From assembly GCA_030267125.1 (NCBI GenBank), contig JAJDJJ010000016.1, positions 1-34,647 on the forward strand: a DNA stretch of 34,647 nt. The letters are read 5' to 3'. The position numbers and the translations under genes were made by a program. The stretch comes from Bacteroidales bacterium OttesenSCG-928-B11. Lineage in GTDB: Bacteria; Bacteroidota; Bacteroidia; Bacteroidales; WCHB1-69. Shown here piece by piece: positions 17,014 through 25,805 of the stretch. The notes beneath the pieces are model-generated. The model had not been told where the DNA came from. It worked only from the letters and a program-made list of their open reading frames with translations, and made no database searches. Within the stretch, counting starts at the first letter, position 1; each line of letters starts with the position of its first letter.

Positions 17014-17355
17014 ATGAATTTTTACAACTTACTTCTTTTTGGCAACCCTAACGCGGAAGGCGCACAAGGTGGCGGCGGTTCATCCATGATCATCTTTTTG
17101 GTTCTGATGATTGCAATTTTCTACTTCTTCATGATCCGCCCGCAGCAAAAAAGGCAGAAAAAAATGCAAGATTTTAGGTCAGCTTTGAAAAAAGGCGATA
17201 AGATAGTTACCATTGGCGGAATCCATGGCAAAATCACGAATGTTGATGAAGGCACTTTCGTAATTGAAGTGGAAGACGGCACTAAATTGCGTATCGACAA
17301 AGCCGCTGTTGCTATTGATGCTAACGATCTGAAAAAAGAGCAAGAAAAAAAATAG
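17014..17355 (+). CDS. yajC: Preprotein translocase subunit YajC
   Basis: Small accessory subunit of the SecDF-YajC complex at the inner membrane. It has 113 residues. After a glycine-rich N-terminus (GGGGSS) comes one transmembrane helix at about 25-43 (MIIFLVLMIAIFYFFMI). Next is the hallmark RPQQKRQKKMQ and a soluble domain with KKGDKIVTIGGIHGKI and VEVEDGTKLRIDK-type strands. Length and motifs are standard. It lies 28 bases after the DUF1573 gene and 20 before the YbbR-like gene, in the nusB-coaE run. Confidence 0.95.
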   Translation: MNFYNLLLFGNPNAEGAQGGGGSSMIIFLVLMIAIFYFFMIRPQQKRQKKMQDFRSALKKGDKIVTIGGIHGKITNVDEGTFVIEVEDGTKLRIDKAAVAIDANDLKKEQEKK

Positions 17356-17375
17356 TTGGTTAATCACTTCCGGCA

Positions 17376-17813
17376 ATGACAAAAAAGGACGAAACTGTTT
17401 CTGCGGAATCCAAATATAAGATGAAGGCGCCTTCAGTGACTTTCATCGCCTGTTTGGTTATCGCAACGGTGATCTGGCTTTTCTCGACCTTGTCGAAAGA
17501 ATACACACAGACACTGGAATACAGGGTTTCGTGCTATGATCTGCCCGCTAATAAACAAGTAGCTACGCTGTCGGATTCGATATTGAACCTTCGGTTCACA
17601 ACCCGTGGGTTCAATTTCATGCATCCTAAATATTCCGATAATAAATTGGAAATCGGATTATCGGTGACAACTCTTACGCAGAATAGCACGAAACGCAATG
17701 TTTATACGCTCAATCGACGCACACTTACCGAGTACATTAAAACCCAGCCCGGTTTTGATGGAGCATTTGATGAAGTGGTTTCACCAGAATCGATTACCAT
17801 TTATCTGAAATAA
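17376..17813 (+). CDS. YbbR-like membrane-anchored protein, short form
   Basis: A 145-residue protein with one N-terminal transmembrane helix (about 20-38, FIACLVIATVIWLFSTL) preceded by charged residues, then an extracytoplasmic domain. The position between yajC and coaE is where a YbbR-domain protein is found in related Bacteroidota, and the closing SPESITIYLK is the expected YbbR-type end strand. From memory, relatives in this position are about twice as long, so this may hold only one domain repeat. No second half is visible, because coaE starts 2 bases after the stop. Function is unknown in this group; elsewhere YbbR/CdaR proteins regulate c-di-AMP synthesis. Confidence 0.65.
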   Translation: MTKKDETVSAESKYKMKAPSVTFIACLVIATVIWLFSTLSKEYTQTLEYRVSCYDLPANKQVATLSDSILNLRFTTRGFNFMHPKYSDNKLEIGLSVTTLTQNSTKRNVYTLNRRTLTEYIKTQPGFDGAFDEVVSPESITIYLK

Positions 17814-17815
17814 CC

Positions 17816-18400
17816 ATGTTGAGAATTGCGCTCACCGGCGGAATTGGAACGGGAAAGAGTTATATTTCCGCACACTATTCCGCAATGGGGATCCCTGTCT
17901 TTAATGCTGACCAAGAGGCGCAAAAACTTTACGATCACCCTGATGTGAAGCAATTGGTGCAATACCATTTCGGAAAATCCGTCTATCAAAACGGGACTTT
18001 AAACAAAGCCCGACTTGCGCAACTTATCTTTTCCGATCAGAATAGTCTTTCACTAATCAATAGTATTATACATCCCCGCTTGATGGTCATTTTCGACAAT
18101 TGGGCTATCGCCCAAAACAAGCCGGTGGTGATGATGGAGTCTGCAATTATTTTTGAGGCGGGATTGGCCGGTTTCTTCGATTTGGTATTCGTTGTCCATG
18201 CTTCGTTGGAAGTGCGCTTAAAACGCCTCTCTTTACGAAATCCGGAGTGGGATGCCGCCGAAATAAAGCGTCGGATGACAAGTCAGGTAGATCAAGAAGT
18301 CAAACGCCAAAATGCGGACATGGTTATTTGGAATGAAGAAGAGGGAGGAGAGGGGATCATATATTGGAATTATTCATCCCGCCCAAAAACACAGGGTTAA
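17816..18400 (+). CDS. coaE: Dephospho-CoA kinase
   Basis: Catalyses the last step of coenzyme A synthesis, ATP-dependent 3'-phosphorylation of dephospho-CoA. The P-loop is LTGGIGTGKS (6-15), followed by VFNADQEAQ with the catalytic-region aspartate near residue 32. SLINSIIHPRL is the CoA-domain segment, and later come MESAIIFEAG and the lid-region RLKRLSLRNPE. At 194 residues the length is normal. The last 25 residues (after NADMVIWN) do not resemble the usual C-terminal helix ending of the family, and the DNA is GA-rich there, so the end may have been altered. It is the last gene of the nusB run and its start nearly abuts the previous stop. Confidence 0.93.
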   Translation: MLRIALTGGIGTGKSYISAHYSAMGIPVFNADQEAQKLYDHPDVKQLVQYHFGKSVYQNGTLNKARLAQLIFSDQNSLSLINSIIHPRLMVIFDNWAIAQNKPVVMMESAIIFEAGLAGFFDLVFVVHASLEVRLKRLSLRNPEWDAAEIKRRMTSQVDQEVKRQNADMVIWNEEEGGEGIIYWNYSSRPKTQG

Positions 18401-18633
18401 GAGCTCTTTTCTATATGTGGCTAATTGGCATTTAGCTGAAACAGCAAAGAACCATATTTTAGGACAAATTATTCCGGAATCGCCAAAATATTATTTCAGA
18501 AAATGGCTGTTTTTAACTGATTTAGTATCATTAAGAGTTAGTCAAATGTAATTTTATTCTGTTTATTATCAGTTATATAACATCAATAATCAAGAATATT
18601 TTCGGGATTTATAGAATAGAACGGAAAAAAATG

Positions 18634-18641
18634 TATTTTTG
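18634..18641 (+). promoter_or_regulatory. -7 box of the tRNA-Asp gene
   Basis: TATTTTTG fits TAnnTTTG and ends 17 bases before the tRNA 5' end. The stretch 18401-18633 upstream of it contains no gene that can be supported. Confidence 0.55.
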
Positions 18642-18658
18642 CGGTCGAATTGAAACAC

Positions 18659-18733
18659 GGTTCGGTAGTTCAGTTTGGTTAGAATACGTGCCTGTCACGC
18701 ACGGGGTCGCGGGTTCGAGTCCCGTCCGGACCG
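18659..18733 (+). tRNA. tRNA-Asp (GTC)
   Basis: A 75-base cloverleaf can be folded by eye. The acceptor GGTTCGG pairs with CCGGACC (one G-T wobble). The anticodon stem CGTGC/GCACG encloses the loop CTGTCAC with anticodon GTC. The T arm is CGGG-TTCGAGT-CCCG. The discriminator base is G73, the known Asp identity base. The 3' CCA is not encoded (next bases CAA). Confidence 0.97.
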
Positions 18734-18739
18734 CAAAAC

Positions 18740-18780
18740 AAAACGCTAATAGTCAAAAAACAGATTGTTAGCGTTTTTTG
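18740..18780 (+). terminator. Terminator of the tRNA-Asp gene
   Basis: AAAACGCTAA (18740-18749) pairs with TTAGCGTTTT (18768-18777), with T residues continuing after it. It starts seven bases after the tRNA. The following 18781-18918 is spacer before the 3' end of the GSCFA gene and shows no gene. Confidence 0.75.
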
Positions 18781-18918
18781 CTTTTTAGGATTTGTCCCTT
18801 ATTATTCATTTTGTTTTGAATCGAGCATGATTCAAAAAATCATCTAAGTCAATGATTATTTGCCTTATGCGGGCTACATACGACCTTAAAATAAAAAACA
18901 TAACCGTATGAAAAGAGG

Positions 18919-19779
18919 CTACGAATTATTGTACCTGTGCCCTTCCCGTTTGTTAATACGTTCTATTTCCCGAAGATTTTCGATTGTTTCCGGAGTGAAA
19001 AATGCGATTTCGAATTTCTCTTCGATGTAGGAGATCGCTTGTTCCGCAGGATGGCACAAGTCTTGGGCATAGAAACGATAATCCCGAAGATCGTCTTGCA
19101 AAATTTCGTAAGCGGGAAAATAAAAGATTCTTTCATTATCAACCAATTCATCCACAGCAAGATGAAGAATTGATTTGCTCACTTGGTTTTCGTGAAAACC
19201 GTCGCCCAAATGCCGAATTGGACTAACGGTGAAAACAATCTTCAGCTTATCATTAAAATCGAGCAGCTCTTCGCATAGCAGTTGGTATTCCGCAACAATT
19301 CTATCTACGGAAGCTCGCTTTTTTTCAAACTCTTTTGCCGGGATTTTATGGCAGTTGGCAACAATCAAGTCTCGTTCGATGTGACGATAATAGTATGCTG
19401 TGCCAAATGTGATGAACAGGTAATCGATATTCGACAGCTGGCGACCGATCTCTTCAATAACTTGCCGGATATTGGTTAAAAAAAGTTCTTTATCGGAATT
19501 TGAGAATTTGCCATGGTGCGCAAAACTGATCCATTTTTCGTTAAAATAGCGGATGTAATGTTCATCAAAGTGCTGTTTTTTTTGCGCCAAATCCAATGCC
19601 AGTTTTATAGAGAAAGGGTTGAAAAGCGTGCCGAAAGGATTCACAAAAGTGTTAAATCGGTGCTTTTTAAAATAATTCCCGATATGATCTGCAAAACAAG
19701 ATCCCACAAACAATAGCATATCGTTATAAGAAATGCTAAAGGGATAAGGCTTTATGTCAATTTCGGTTCTAAATTTCAT
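18919..19779 (-). CDS. GSCFA family (SGNH-hydrolase-like) protein
   Basis: A 286-residue cytosolic protein of the GSCFA family, named for the N-terminal motif seen here at residues 26-30 (FVGSCFADHIG). The serine matches the nucleophile position of SGNH-type hydrolases. Downstream blocks include VNPFGTLFNPFSI, FITFGTAYYY and TVSPIRHLGDGFHENQVSK, where the SPIRH...N pattern is a conserved family feature. There is no signal peptide. Its substrate is unknown; acyl-ester hydrolysis is only a fold-based guess. It lies 68 bases downstream of the pcrA-like gene on the same strand with no clear promoter of its own, so read-through from that gene is possible. Confidence 0.88.
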   Translation of the reverse strand: MKFRTEIDIKPYPFSISYNDMLLFVGSCFADHIGNYFKKHRFNTFVNPFGTLFNPFSIKLALDLAQKKQHFDEHYIRYFNEKWISFAHHGKFSNSDKELFLTNIRQVIEEIGRQLSNIDYLFITFGTAYYYRHIERDLIVANCHKIPAKEFEKKRASVDRIVAEYQLLCEELLDFNDKLKIVFTVSPIRHLGDGFHENQVSKSILHLAVDELVDNERIFYFPAYEILQDDLRDYRFYAQDLCHPAEQAISYIEEKFEIAFFTPETIENLREIERINKREGHRYNNS

Positions 19780-19826
19780 TTAAATTAAAGATCTTTGGTG
19801 TTCCTTATGGCGGGCAAATTTCTTTT

Positions 19827-19850
19827 AATAAGAATGTTAATCTATTCTTA
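19827..19850 (-). terminator. Weak hairpin at the 3' end of the helicase gene
   Basis: TAAGAAT (19829-19835) and ATTCTTA (19844-19850) form a 7-bp AT-rich stem that overlaps the helicase stop codon. In the direction of transcription it is followed by TTAAAAG rather than a clean T-run. It may attenuate rather than end transcription. Confidence 0.3.
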
Positions 19851-22160
19851 TTTAGGGATGATCAATTTAGCATAAGCTAACAGCAGGGTTTTCTCGCCTA
19901 CCGTATCAAATTTGATGACGGCACGTTTATCTGGACCGGCACCATCGGTTCCAAGCACTTGTCCATATCCGAATTTGGAATGGTAAACCCGGATATCCGG
20001 AACAATCTCCCCAACCTCTGCCGGATTTCCAAATTGTTTCAGATTAACTTCTTGTGGCGTAACTTTTTGATAAGCCGGTTTGGCGACTTTCTTCACAAAT
20101 GTCTTGTCTCTTTCGGAAGAGAACGAAAGCGGCGATTTCTTCTCCAACTTTCTTCCTGCTGATGCTTTCTCCGTGACATTCATATATTTATATGGAATCT
20201 CTTCCATAAACCGGCTTGGTTCGCAAAACTGCAAACTCCCGAATTTGTAGCGGGTTTGTGCACACGTGAGAGTCAAGTGTTTGCGGGCGCGGGTAACAGC
20301 CACGTAAAACAGACGTCGCTCCTCTTCAATCTCCGCACTTGATCCCAGCGACATCGAAGACGGAAACAGGTTCTCCTCCAAGCCAGTAATGTAAACGTAG
20401 TCGAACTCTAACCCCTTTGAGGCGTGGATCGTCATCAGCTTCACCCGATCTTGCGACTCATCATCTTTATTCTCCTCATCGGTCAGCAAGGCGACATTCG
20501 ACATAAAGCGATCCAAAGAGGGGAAATATTCGGTGATCAACTCGCCGGTCTCTTCGTTAAATTCCGTTTCCGGTTCTTTCTCCACAAACTCTTTCATCGA
20601 GTCAATCAGTCCTTCCACATTGTCAAGACGGTCTTTCTCTGCTATATCTGCTTTCATATCTTGAATGACACCTGAACTGATGGCGATATGTTTTCCCAAT
20701 TCATAGGCGTCGGTCGTGGGGATCATGGTGGAGAAACTTTTGATGCGCAAGGCAAAATCTTTCAACTTCGCTTTTGTTGCAGCACCCAAATCCAGATTAT
20801 CGGGATTTTGCACATAATCCCAGATCCTGACATTGTTTTGCGATGAGGTCACTTTGAGTTTATCGACCGTTGTTGCCCCGATACCGCGTTGAGGATAGTT
20901 GATCACCCGTAGCAGCGCTTCTTCATCGTAATTGTTAATTGCCAATCTGAAATAAGCCAAAATATTCTTGATCTCTTTTCTTTTATAAAAAGAGAGTCCT
21001 CCGAAAATCTTGTACGGAATCTGCATTTTCATCAACGCTTCCTCCAATGCACGGGATTGGGAGTTCGTTCGATACAGAATAGCAAAGTCTTTATTGTTGA
21101 CATGTTCATTCTGTTTCGTTTCAAAAATCGAAAAGGCAATAGATTGGGCTTCTTCCGAATCGCTCGATGAGCGGATCACGTTGATCTTTTTCCCTTCATC
21201 ATTATCTGTCCATACCTCCTTGTGAATCTGCTTTTTATTATGTTTGATCACGGCATTTGCCGCATTGACAATATTTTGCGTAGAACGGTAGTTCTGTTCC
21301 AGTTTGACGGTTTCCGCCGAAGGAAAATCCTTTTTGAAATTAAGGATGTTTTGGATGTTGGCGCCGCGGAAGGCATAGATACTCTGCGCATCGTCACCTA
21401 CTACGCAGATGTTGTGGTGTGCCGCCGCTAATTTCTTCACAATCAGATACTGTGCAAAGTTAGTATCTTGATACTCATCAACCAAAATATAGCGGAAACG
21501 GTTTTGGTATTTATAAAGCATCTCCGGAAAATCGCGGAGCAGTACATTCATGTAATACAACAAATCGTCAAAATCCATGGCGTCGGATTGGCGCAAACGA
21601 GCATTGTACCGCAAAAAAATCTCTGCAATGTGAGGTTTGCCGATCCGTGCATCCGTTTCGATGATTTCGGGGCTACGTGCGTACTCTTCAGCTGAGAGCA
21701 AACTCGATTTGGCAGCCGAAATGCGTTGTAGGATAAAATTCGGAAGGTATACTTTCGGATCGAGATTCATCTCCTTTACAATATTTTTGATTACCCCTTT
21801 GGCATCATCGGTATCGTAAACGGTGAGATTTCGGGTATAACCCAATTTTTCGCCTTCTACACGCAATATTTTGTAGAAAACGGAATGGAAAGTTCCCATA
21901 TTAACAGCTTTGGCGGAAGCGTCGCCCACCAAATTTTTAATACGTTCTTTCATTTCGTTAGCGGCTTTATTCGTAAAAGTGAGCGCCAAGATGTTAAAAG
22001 GGTTAATCCCCTTAGTTAACATGTATGCGATACGGTAAGTCAACACGCGTGTCTTTCCAGAACCTGCTCCGGCAATCACCATCAATGGCCCATCTATCTT
22101 AGATACAGCATCTTGTTGTGTTTTATTTAGTTCGGATAGTATCTTCTCCTCGTGATTCAT
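19848..22160 (-). CDS. pcrA: UvrD/PcrA-type ATP-dependent DNA helicase
   Basis: Superfamily 1A 3'-5' DNA helicase used in repair and in clearing protein from DNA, 770 residues, a normal length. Seen are the Q motif region (LNKTQQDAV, about 11-19), Walker A AGAGSGKT (30-37), motif Ia FTNKAANEM, motif II VDEYQDTN with D227-E228, motif III GDDAQSIYAFRGA, motif IV QNYRST, motif V TIHASKGLEF and motif VI AVTRARKHL. The C-terminal Tudor-like tail (HSKFGYGQV, KLLLAYAKL-type ending) is typical of PcrA, which binds RNA polymerase through it. PcrA versus UvrD naming cannot be settled from sequence alone. A -7 box lies just upstream, divergent from the DUF4838 gene. Confidence 0.95.
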   Translation of the reverse strand: MNHEEKILSELNKTQQDAVSKIDGPLMVIAGAGSGKTRVLTYRIAYMLTKGINPFNILALTFTNKAANEMKERIKNLVGDASAKAVNMGTFHSVFYKILRVEGEKLGYTRNLTVYDTDDAKGVIKNIVKEMNLDPKVYLPNFILQRISAAKSSLLSAEEYARSPEIIETDARIGKPHIAEIFLRYNARLRQSDAMDFDDLLYYMNVLLRDFPEMLYKYQNRFRYILVDEYQDTNFAQYLIVKKLAAAHHNICVVGDDAQSIYAFRGANIQNILNFKKDFPSAETVKLEQNYRSTQNIVNAANAVIKHNKKQIHKEVWTDNDEGKKINVIRSSSDSEEAQSIAFSIFETKQNEHVNNKDFAILYRTNSQSRALEEALMKMQIPYKIFGGLSFYKRKEIKNILAYFRLAINNYDEEALLRVINYPQRGIGATTVDKLKVTSSQNNVRIWDYVQNPDNLDLGAATKAKLKDFALRIKSFSTMIPTTDAYELGKHIAISSGVIQDMKADIAEKDRLDNVEGLIDSMKEFVEKEPETEFNEETGELITEYFPSLDRFMSNVALLTDEENKDDESQDRVKLMTIHASKGLEFDYVYITGLEENLFPSSMSLGSSAEIEEERRLFYVAVTRARKHLTLTCAQTRYKFGSLQFCEPSRFMEEIPYKYMNVTEKASAGRKLEKKSPLSFSSERDKTFVKKVAKPAYQKVTPQEVNLKQFGNPAEVGEIVPDIRVYHSKFGYGQVLGTDGAGPDKRAVIKFDTVGEKTLLLAYAKLIIPK

Positions 22161-22180
22161 CGGTCTAAAATTTAGAATCG

Positions 22181-22188
22181 CAAAAGTA
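22181..22188 (-). promoter_or_regulatory. -7 box of the helicase gene
   Basis: Read on the minus strand this is TACTTTTG (TAnnTTTG), 20 bases before the ATG at 22160. It is back to back with the DUF4838 promoter at 22279-22286. Confidence 0.5.
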
Positions 22189-22278
22189 CGGATTTTAGTG
22201 ACAAGTAAGGAGTGGCAAATGATGGATAGTGAGAGAAGGCCGATTGATTTTAATTACATCATTTGCTCATTATTTCCA

Positions 22279-22286
22279 TATATTTG
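22279..22286 (+). promoter_or_regulatory. -7 box of the DUF4838 gene
   Basis: TATATTTG fits TAnnTTTG and lies 13 bases before the ATG at 22300. It rules out an upstream in-frame start at 22198 and leaves a leader of fewer than ten bases, with an A-run before the ATG. Confidence 0.5.
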
Positions 22287-22299
22287 CCACCAAAAAAGC

Positions 22300-24576
22300 A
22301 TGAAGAAATTAATCTCTTTTCTTTCCATTTTTAGCCTTTTATTTTTATGTAATAATTGTACGGATCTTCCTGTGAAATTGGTGGATGCGGGTAAAAGCAA
22401 CTATCAGATTGTGGTTTCCACCGAAGCTGATTCCATCACTCGATACGCTGCGCAGGAGTTGCAATTTTACTTACAAGAAGCGACCGGTTGCCAACTCAAG
22501 ATCGTTACAGATGCGGAACCCGCTATTGACTATGAAATCTGGATCGGACGGAATAGCCGAGAGTTAATGGATGCTTGGAAGATGGATATCCCTGAGGGAG
22601 AAGGATTTCTCACGGCGATCTCTAAGCCTGTAGTGTTGATTGCGGGCGGTGGGCGCAAGGGAACGCTTTACGGCGTTTATGACTTCTTGGAAAAGTATTT
22701 AGGTTGCCGCATGTTCAACGCTAACGATGTTGATGTACCGCATCATGAAACGGTCAAATTGCCTGCCACGCAAACTGTTTCAAATCCGGTTTTCCAATAC
22801 AGGGAAACACTTTTCCCGATTCCCATCAAATCGCAGAAATATGCGGATTGGCATAAATTGCACAACCGCAGCGATATTCGCCGCGAATGGGGGCTGTTTG
22901 TTCACACTTACCAAACGCTGATTCCCGCTGAGACTTACTTTGCGCAACATCCTGAATGGTTCTCTGAAATCAACGGGAAGCGGATCAAAGACGGACAGCT
23001 TTGTTTGACGAATGAAGAGATGCGCAACGAACTGATTCAAAATCTGGCGAAATTAATGGATGAAAAACCGGACGCGATTTACTGGTCGGTTTCCGATAAT
23101 GACAACTACAACCATTGTGATTGCGAGGCATGTAGGAAGTTAGATGAGCAATACGGCGCAGCTTCCGGTAGCTTGCTTTGGTTTGTAAACCAAGTAGCGG
23201 CGGCATTTCCCGAAAAAATCATCTCCACATTGGGTTATCAATTCTCCCGTAAACCTCCGAAAAATATAAAACCTGCCGAAAACGTGAATATTATGCTCTG
23301 CTCTATCGAGTGTAACCGTGCGCTTCCGCTGGCGGAAGATCCCAATGAAGAAGGTTTTCGGAAAGATGTGGAGGGATGGACTGCACTCACTTCCAATATT
23401 TTCCTTTGGGATTATGTGGTGCAATTCCGCAACTATTTCGATCCGTTTCCCAATCTGCATGTATTGCAATCTAATCTTAAATATTTTGCAGATCAAGGTA
23501 TCGAGATGATGTTCGAGCAAGGAAGCAATATGGATATTTCCGAGTTTCATGAATTACGCACCTACCTGATCGCCAAACTGATGTGGGATCCTTACCAAGA
23601 TCCGGATGCCATTATCGATGATTTTCTGAAAGGCTATTATGGAGATGCCGCACCGTTTATCCGCCAATATATCGATAAAATGAAAGATGCTTTGTTAGCA
23701 ACATCAAAGAAACTAAATATATACGGCTATCCGATCGATGCGGTAGAAAGTTATTTGACCCCCTCGCTAATTAAGGAATATACGAAACTTTTCGACCAAG
23801 CGGAAGCGGCAGTGTCTGACAATACCCGCTATGCCGACCGGGTTGCCTTTGCCCGTATGCCGCTTGAGTTTGCCATTCTGGATCTCTCCACTTTTGAGAT
23901 AGATAATGATCTTTCATTCTTTAAAGCGGATGGTAATCAGAAAATTGCAAGACAGGATATGTTAGATAAACTCGATCTTTTCTGCAATAACTGCGAAAAA
24001 TTCGATGTGAAAGCGTTGGCTGAATGGAATGTGACGCCACCAGCCCAATTCAAGGAGAATATTTTGAATATGATCAAAAAAGGAGCGATCAAAAATTTAG
24101 CGTCTGAAAAAAATGTGGAATTGCTAACTACTTGTTCCCCAAAGTATAATTCCAAAGGAGCTGCAGCCTTGACAGACGGACTTTTCGGTTTCTTGGATTA
24201 CCGTTACCATTGGTTAGGTTTCGAGGGTGAGGATATGGAAGCGATCGTCGATTTAGGCGAGGTAAAAGAGATCAACTACATGTCGGTCAATTTTTTAGAA
24301 GTTCCGCTTTCGTGGATTTTCTATCCGGTTCGCACAACATTCTATTGCTCAACCGACAAGATAAGTTGGAAAAAGGTTGGTGAGCTTTCGAATCCTTCCA
24401 CCGAAAATCTCCCGCACTATGCTATCCGCAATGATGAGGTAAATTTTTCCCCTGTCGCTGCCCGCTACGTAAAAGTGGTTGCTAATTCCATGAAAACCTG
24501 CCCTGAATGGCACAGAGGTTATGGGCTGCCGTGCTGGATCTTTGCAGATGAAATCGTTGTGAACGATAACAGATAA
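22300..24576 (+). CDS. DUF4838 glycosidase-like lipoprotein with C-terminal discoidin domain
   Basis: An exported protein of 758 residues from the ATG at 22300; the frame is open 34 codons further but the -7 box lies inside that extension. The N-terminus MKKLISFLSIFSLLFLCNNC is a secretion signal with cysteines at 17 and 20. The lipobox is weak, so lipidation is likely but not certain. Residues about 30-140 resemble the N-terminal domain of GH67/GH20 enzymes (AAQELQFYLQEATG, then GTLYGVYDFLEKYLGCR). The DUF4838 domain covers about 150-500, with YWSVSDNDNYNHCDCEAC and a later MMFEQGS. The C-terminal 150 residues look like an F5/8 type C (discoidin) sugar-binding domain. A role in glycan degradation is inferred; the substrate is unknown. 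The gene is alone and divergent from the helicase, and no SusC/SusD pair is nearby. Confidence 0.85.
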   Translation: MKKLISFLSIFSLLFLCNNCTDLPVKLVDAGKSNYQIVVSTEADSITRYAAQELQFYLQEATGCQLKIVTDAEPAIDYEIWIGRNSRELMDAWKMDIPEGEGFLTAISKPVVLIAGGGRKGTLYGVYDFLEKYLGCRMFNANDVDVPHHETVKLPATQTVSNPVFQYRETLFPIPIKSQKYADWHKLHNRSDIRREWGLFVHTYQTLIPAETYFAQHPEWFSEINGKRIKDGQLCLTNEEMRNELIQNLAKLMDEKPDAIYWSVSDNDNYNHCDCEACRKLDEQYGAASGSLLWFVNQVAAAFPEKIISTLGYQFSRKPPKNIKPAENVNIMLCSIECNRALPLAEDPNEEGFRKDVEGWTALTSNIFLWDYVVQFRNYFDPFPNLHVLQSNLKYFADQGIEMMFEQGSNMDISEFHELRTYLIAKLMWDPYQDPDAIIDDFLKGYYGDAAPFIRQYIDKMKDALLATSKKLNIYGYPIDAVESYLTPSLIKEYTKLFDQAEAAVSDNTRYADRVAFARMPLEFAILDLSTFEIDNDLSFFKADGNQKIARQDMLDKLDLFCNNCEKFDVKALAEWNVTPPAQFKENILNMIKKGAIKNLASEKNVELLTTCSPKYNSKGAAALTDGLFGFLDYRYHWLGFEGEDMEAIVDLGEVKEINYMSVNFLEVPLSWIFYPVRTTFYCSTDKISWKKVGELSNPSTENLPHYAIRNDEVNFSPVAARYVKVVANSMKTCPEWHRGYGLPCWIFADEIVVNDNR

Positions 24577-24618
24577 GAAGTGCGATCCAACAACAGGCTA
24601 AAAAAGGAAAGAACAAAT

Positions 24619-25722
24619 TTACTTGTCTGTTTCTATCACATCGTCTATTTCTAAACGATTAATTGTTACGGGCATACCATCTCGAAGCTGCATAACACCG
24701 GTGACTAACACGGTGTCACCTACATGCAACCCTTCCACGATTTGCACATCGGCAGAAGTGCGGGCGCCCCGTTTCACTTTTACTTGCCGGGCTTTCCCAT
24801 CCTTATATATATAGGCGATACTTTGTCCCATTTCTGCCAACGTAGCTGCGGCGGGAATGACTAATGTATTATGGATTTCATCCATGGTAATTTCAATGGT
24901 GGCTGAACGTCCGGGTTGGAGCTTTCCGCCGGGATTGTCGTATAACGCTCTTGCTTTCAACGACAATGTCTTCTCATCCAACTTAGATTCAACAGCATAA
25001 ACCCTGGCTTGGTAAACGGAAAGGTCGTTCTCGATTGTAAAGTTGAGCATCTTGCCGGGACGAATGTCGCTTGCTTGCTTCTCATTTACCGAGAACTCCA
25101 GCTTCAATGGTTTGATTTTAGTAAGATTCGTAACTACAGTCGTTGGGGATGCGTAAGCGCCTTCGCTCACTTGACGCAGCCCGACAACACCGTCAAAAGG
25201 TGCGCGCAATTCGGTTTGGTTGATACGCGCTTTGATCAGGTCGATATCGGCTTTCAATTTTTCAAGTTCGGTAGCAACCATCTCGTAGGATTCCTGACTC
25301 ACCGCATCTTTTTCAAACAGCGCTTTTTGTCGGTATACTTTTTCTTCGGCTAACGGCAATTGCGCCTCTAATTTCGTCAATTCCGCTTGCAATGTTTCGT
25401 CATTCACCTTTGCCAGCAACTCGCCCTTTGTTACTTCGGCTCCTTCGTTGAAATAGATCTTAACAATCTTTCCGGAAGTTTCAAATGTAAGTTCCACATC
25501 TTCATCCGGAATGAGGAGCCCTTTCGTTCGGAAAATATCGGTCAACGTGGAATAGTTAATTACCTGCGCATTGACACTTAATGTTTGCTGTTGAGGAGAG
25601 GCCATAACCGGTGCTTCATCCTTGTCTTTTACAAACAGCGCTTTGATTTTAGGAAAAAAAATGATGCCGATCGCTACCACAACGATCAAGCAGATTACTA
25701 CTATTCTCAGGGGCTTCTTCAT
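24619..25722 (-). CDS. RND-type efflux periplasmic adaptor (membrane fusion protein)
   Basis: Periplasmic adaptor that normally links an inner-membrane RND pump to an outer-membrane channel. It has 367 residues from ATG 25722. A GTG start at 25809 is in frame but would put 29 charged residues before the membrane anchor. MKKPLRIVVICLIVVVAIGIIFF is the N-terminal anchor. It is followed by the lipoyl/barrel-sandwich half (VKIYFNEGAEVTKGELLAKVND), an alpha-hairpin (about 100-160) and ELRAPFDGVVGLRQVSEGAY. Then come the beta-barrel, with LKLEFSVNEKQASDI, and a C-terminal membrane-proximal domain. No RND pump or TolC-like gene is adjacent: the downstream neighbour is the convergent DUF4838 gene. 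It lies directly behind a DppB-type permease gene but there is no evidence they work together. Confidence 0.9.
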   Translation of the reverse strand: MKKPLRIVVICLIVVVAIGIIFFPKIKALFVKDKDEAPVMASPQQQTLSVNAQVINYSTLTDIFRTKGLLIPDEDVELTFETSGKIVKIYFNEGAEVTKGELLAKVNDETLQAELTKLEAQLPLAEEKVYRQKALFEKDAVSQESYEMVATELEKLKADIDLIKARINQTELRAPFDGVVGLRQVSEGAYASPTTVVTNLTKIKPLKLEFSVNEKQASDIRPGKMLNFTIENDLSVYQARVYAVESKLDEKTLSLKARALYDNPGGKLQPGRSATIEITMDEIHNTLVIPAAATLAEMGQSIAYIYKDGKARQVKVKRGARTSADVQIVEGLHVGDTVLVTGVMQLRDGMPVTINRLEIDDVIETDK

Positions 25723-25744
25723 ATTAGCTTTTTTATGACGAGCG

Positions 25745-25752
25745 CGAAAGTA
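25745..25752 (-). promoter_or_regulatory. Possible -7 box of the adaptor gene
   Basis: Read on the minus strand this is TACTTTCG, one base from TAnnTTTG, 22 bases before the ATG at 25722. It lies after the stop of the permease gene and supports the shorter start. Confidence 0.35.
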
Positions 25753-25805
25753 CAGAAATTTAGTAACGAAAGAGAGGAATTTATCGCCTGTTTTTATCTT
25801 GTTTA

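Noticed and set aside
18312..18551. Plus-strand frame overlapping the coaE end
   Set aside because: No recognisable similarity, out of frame with coaE and lacking a start context. It does not supply the expected CoaE C-terminus.
18781..18918. Small AATCAT/ATGATT hairpin between tRNA-Asp and the GSCFA gene
   Set aside because: The stem is six AT-rich pairs with no T-tract in either direction, too weak to call a terminator.
22198..22299. N-terminal extension of the DUF4838 protein
   Set aside because: The upstream in-frame start precedes the -7 box at 22279-22286, and the extension would bury the secretion signal 34 residues inside.
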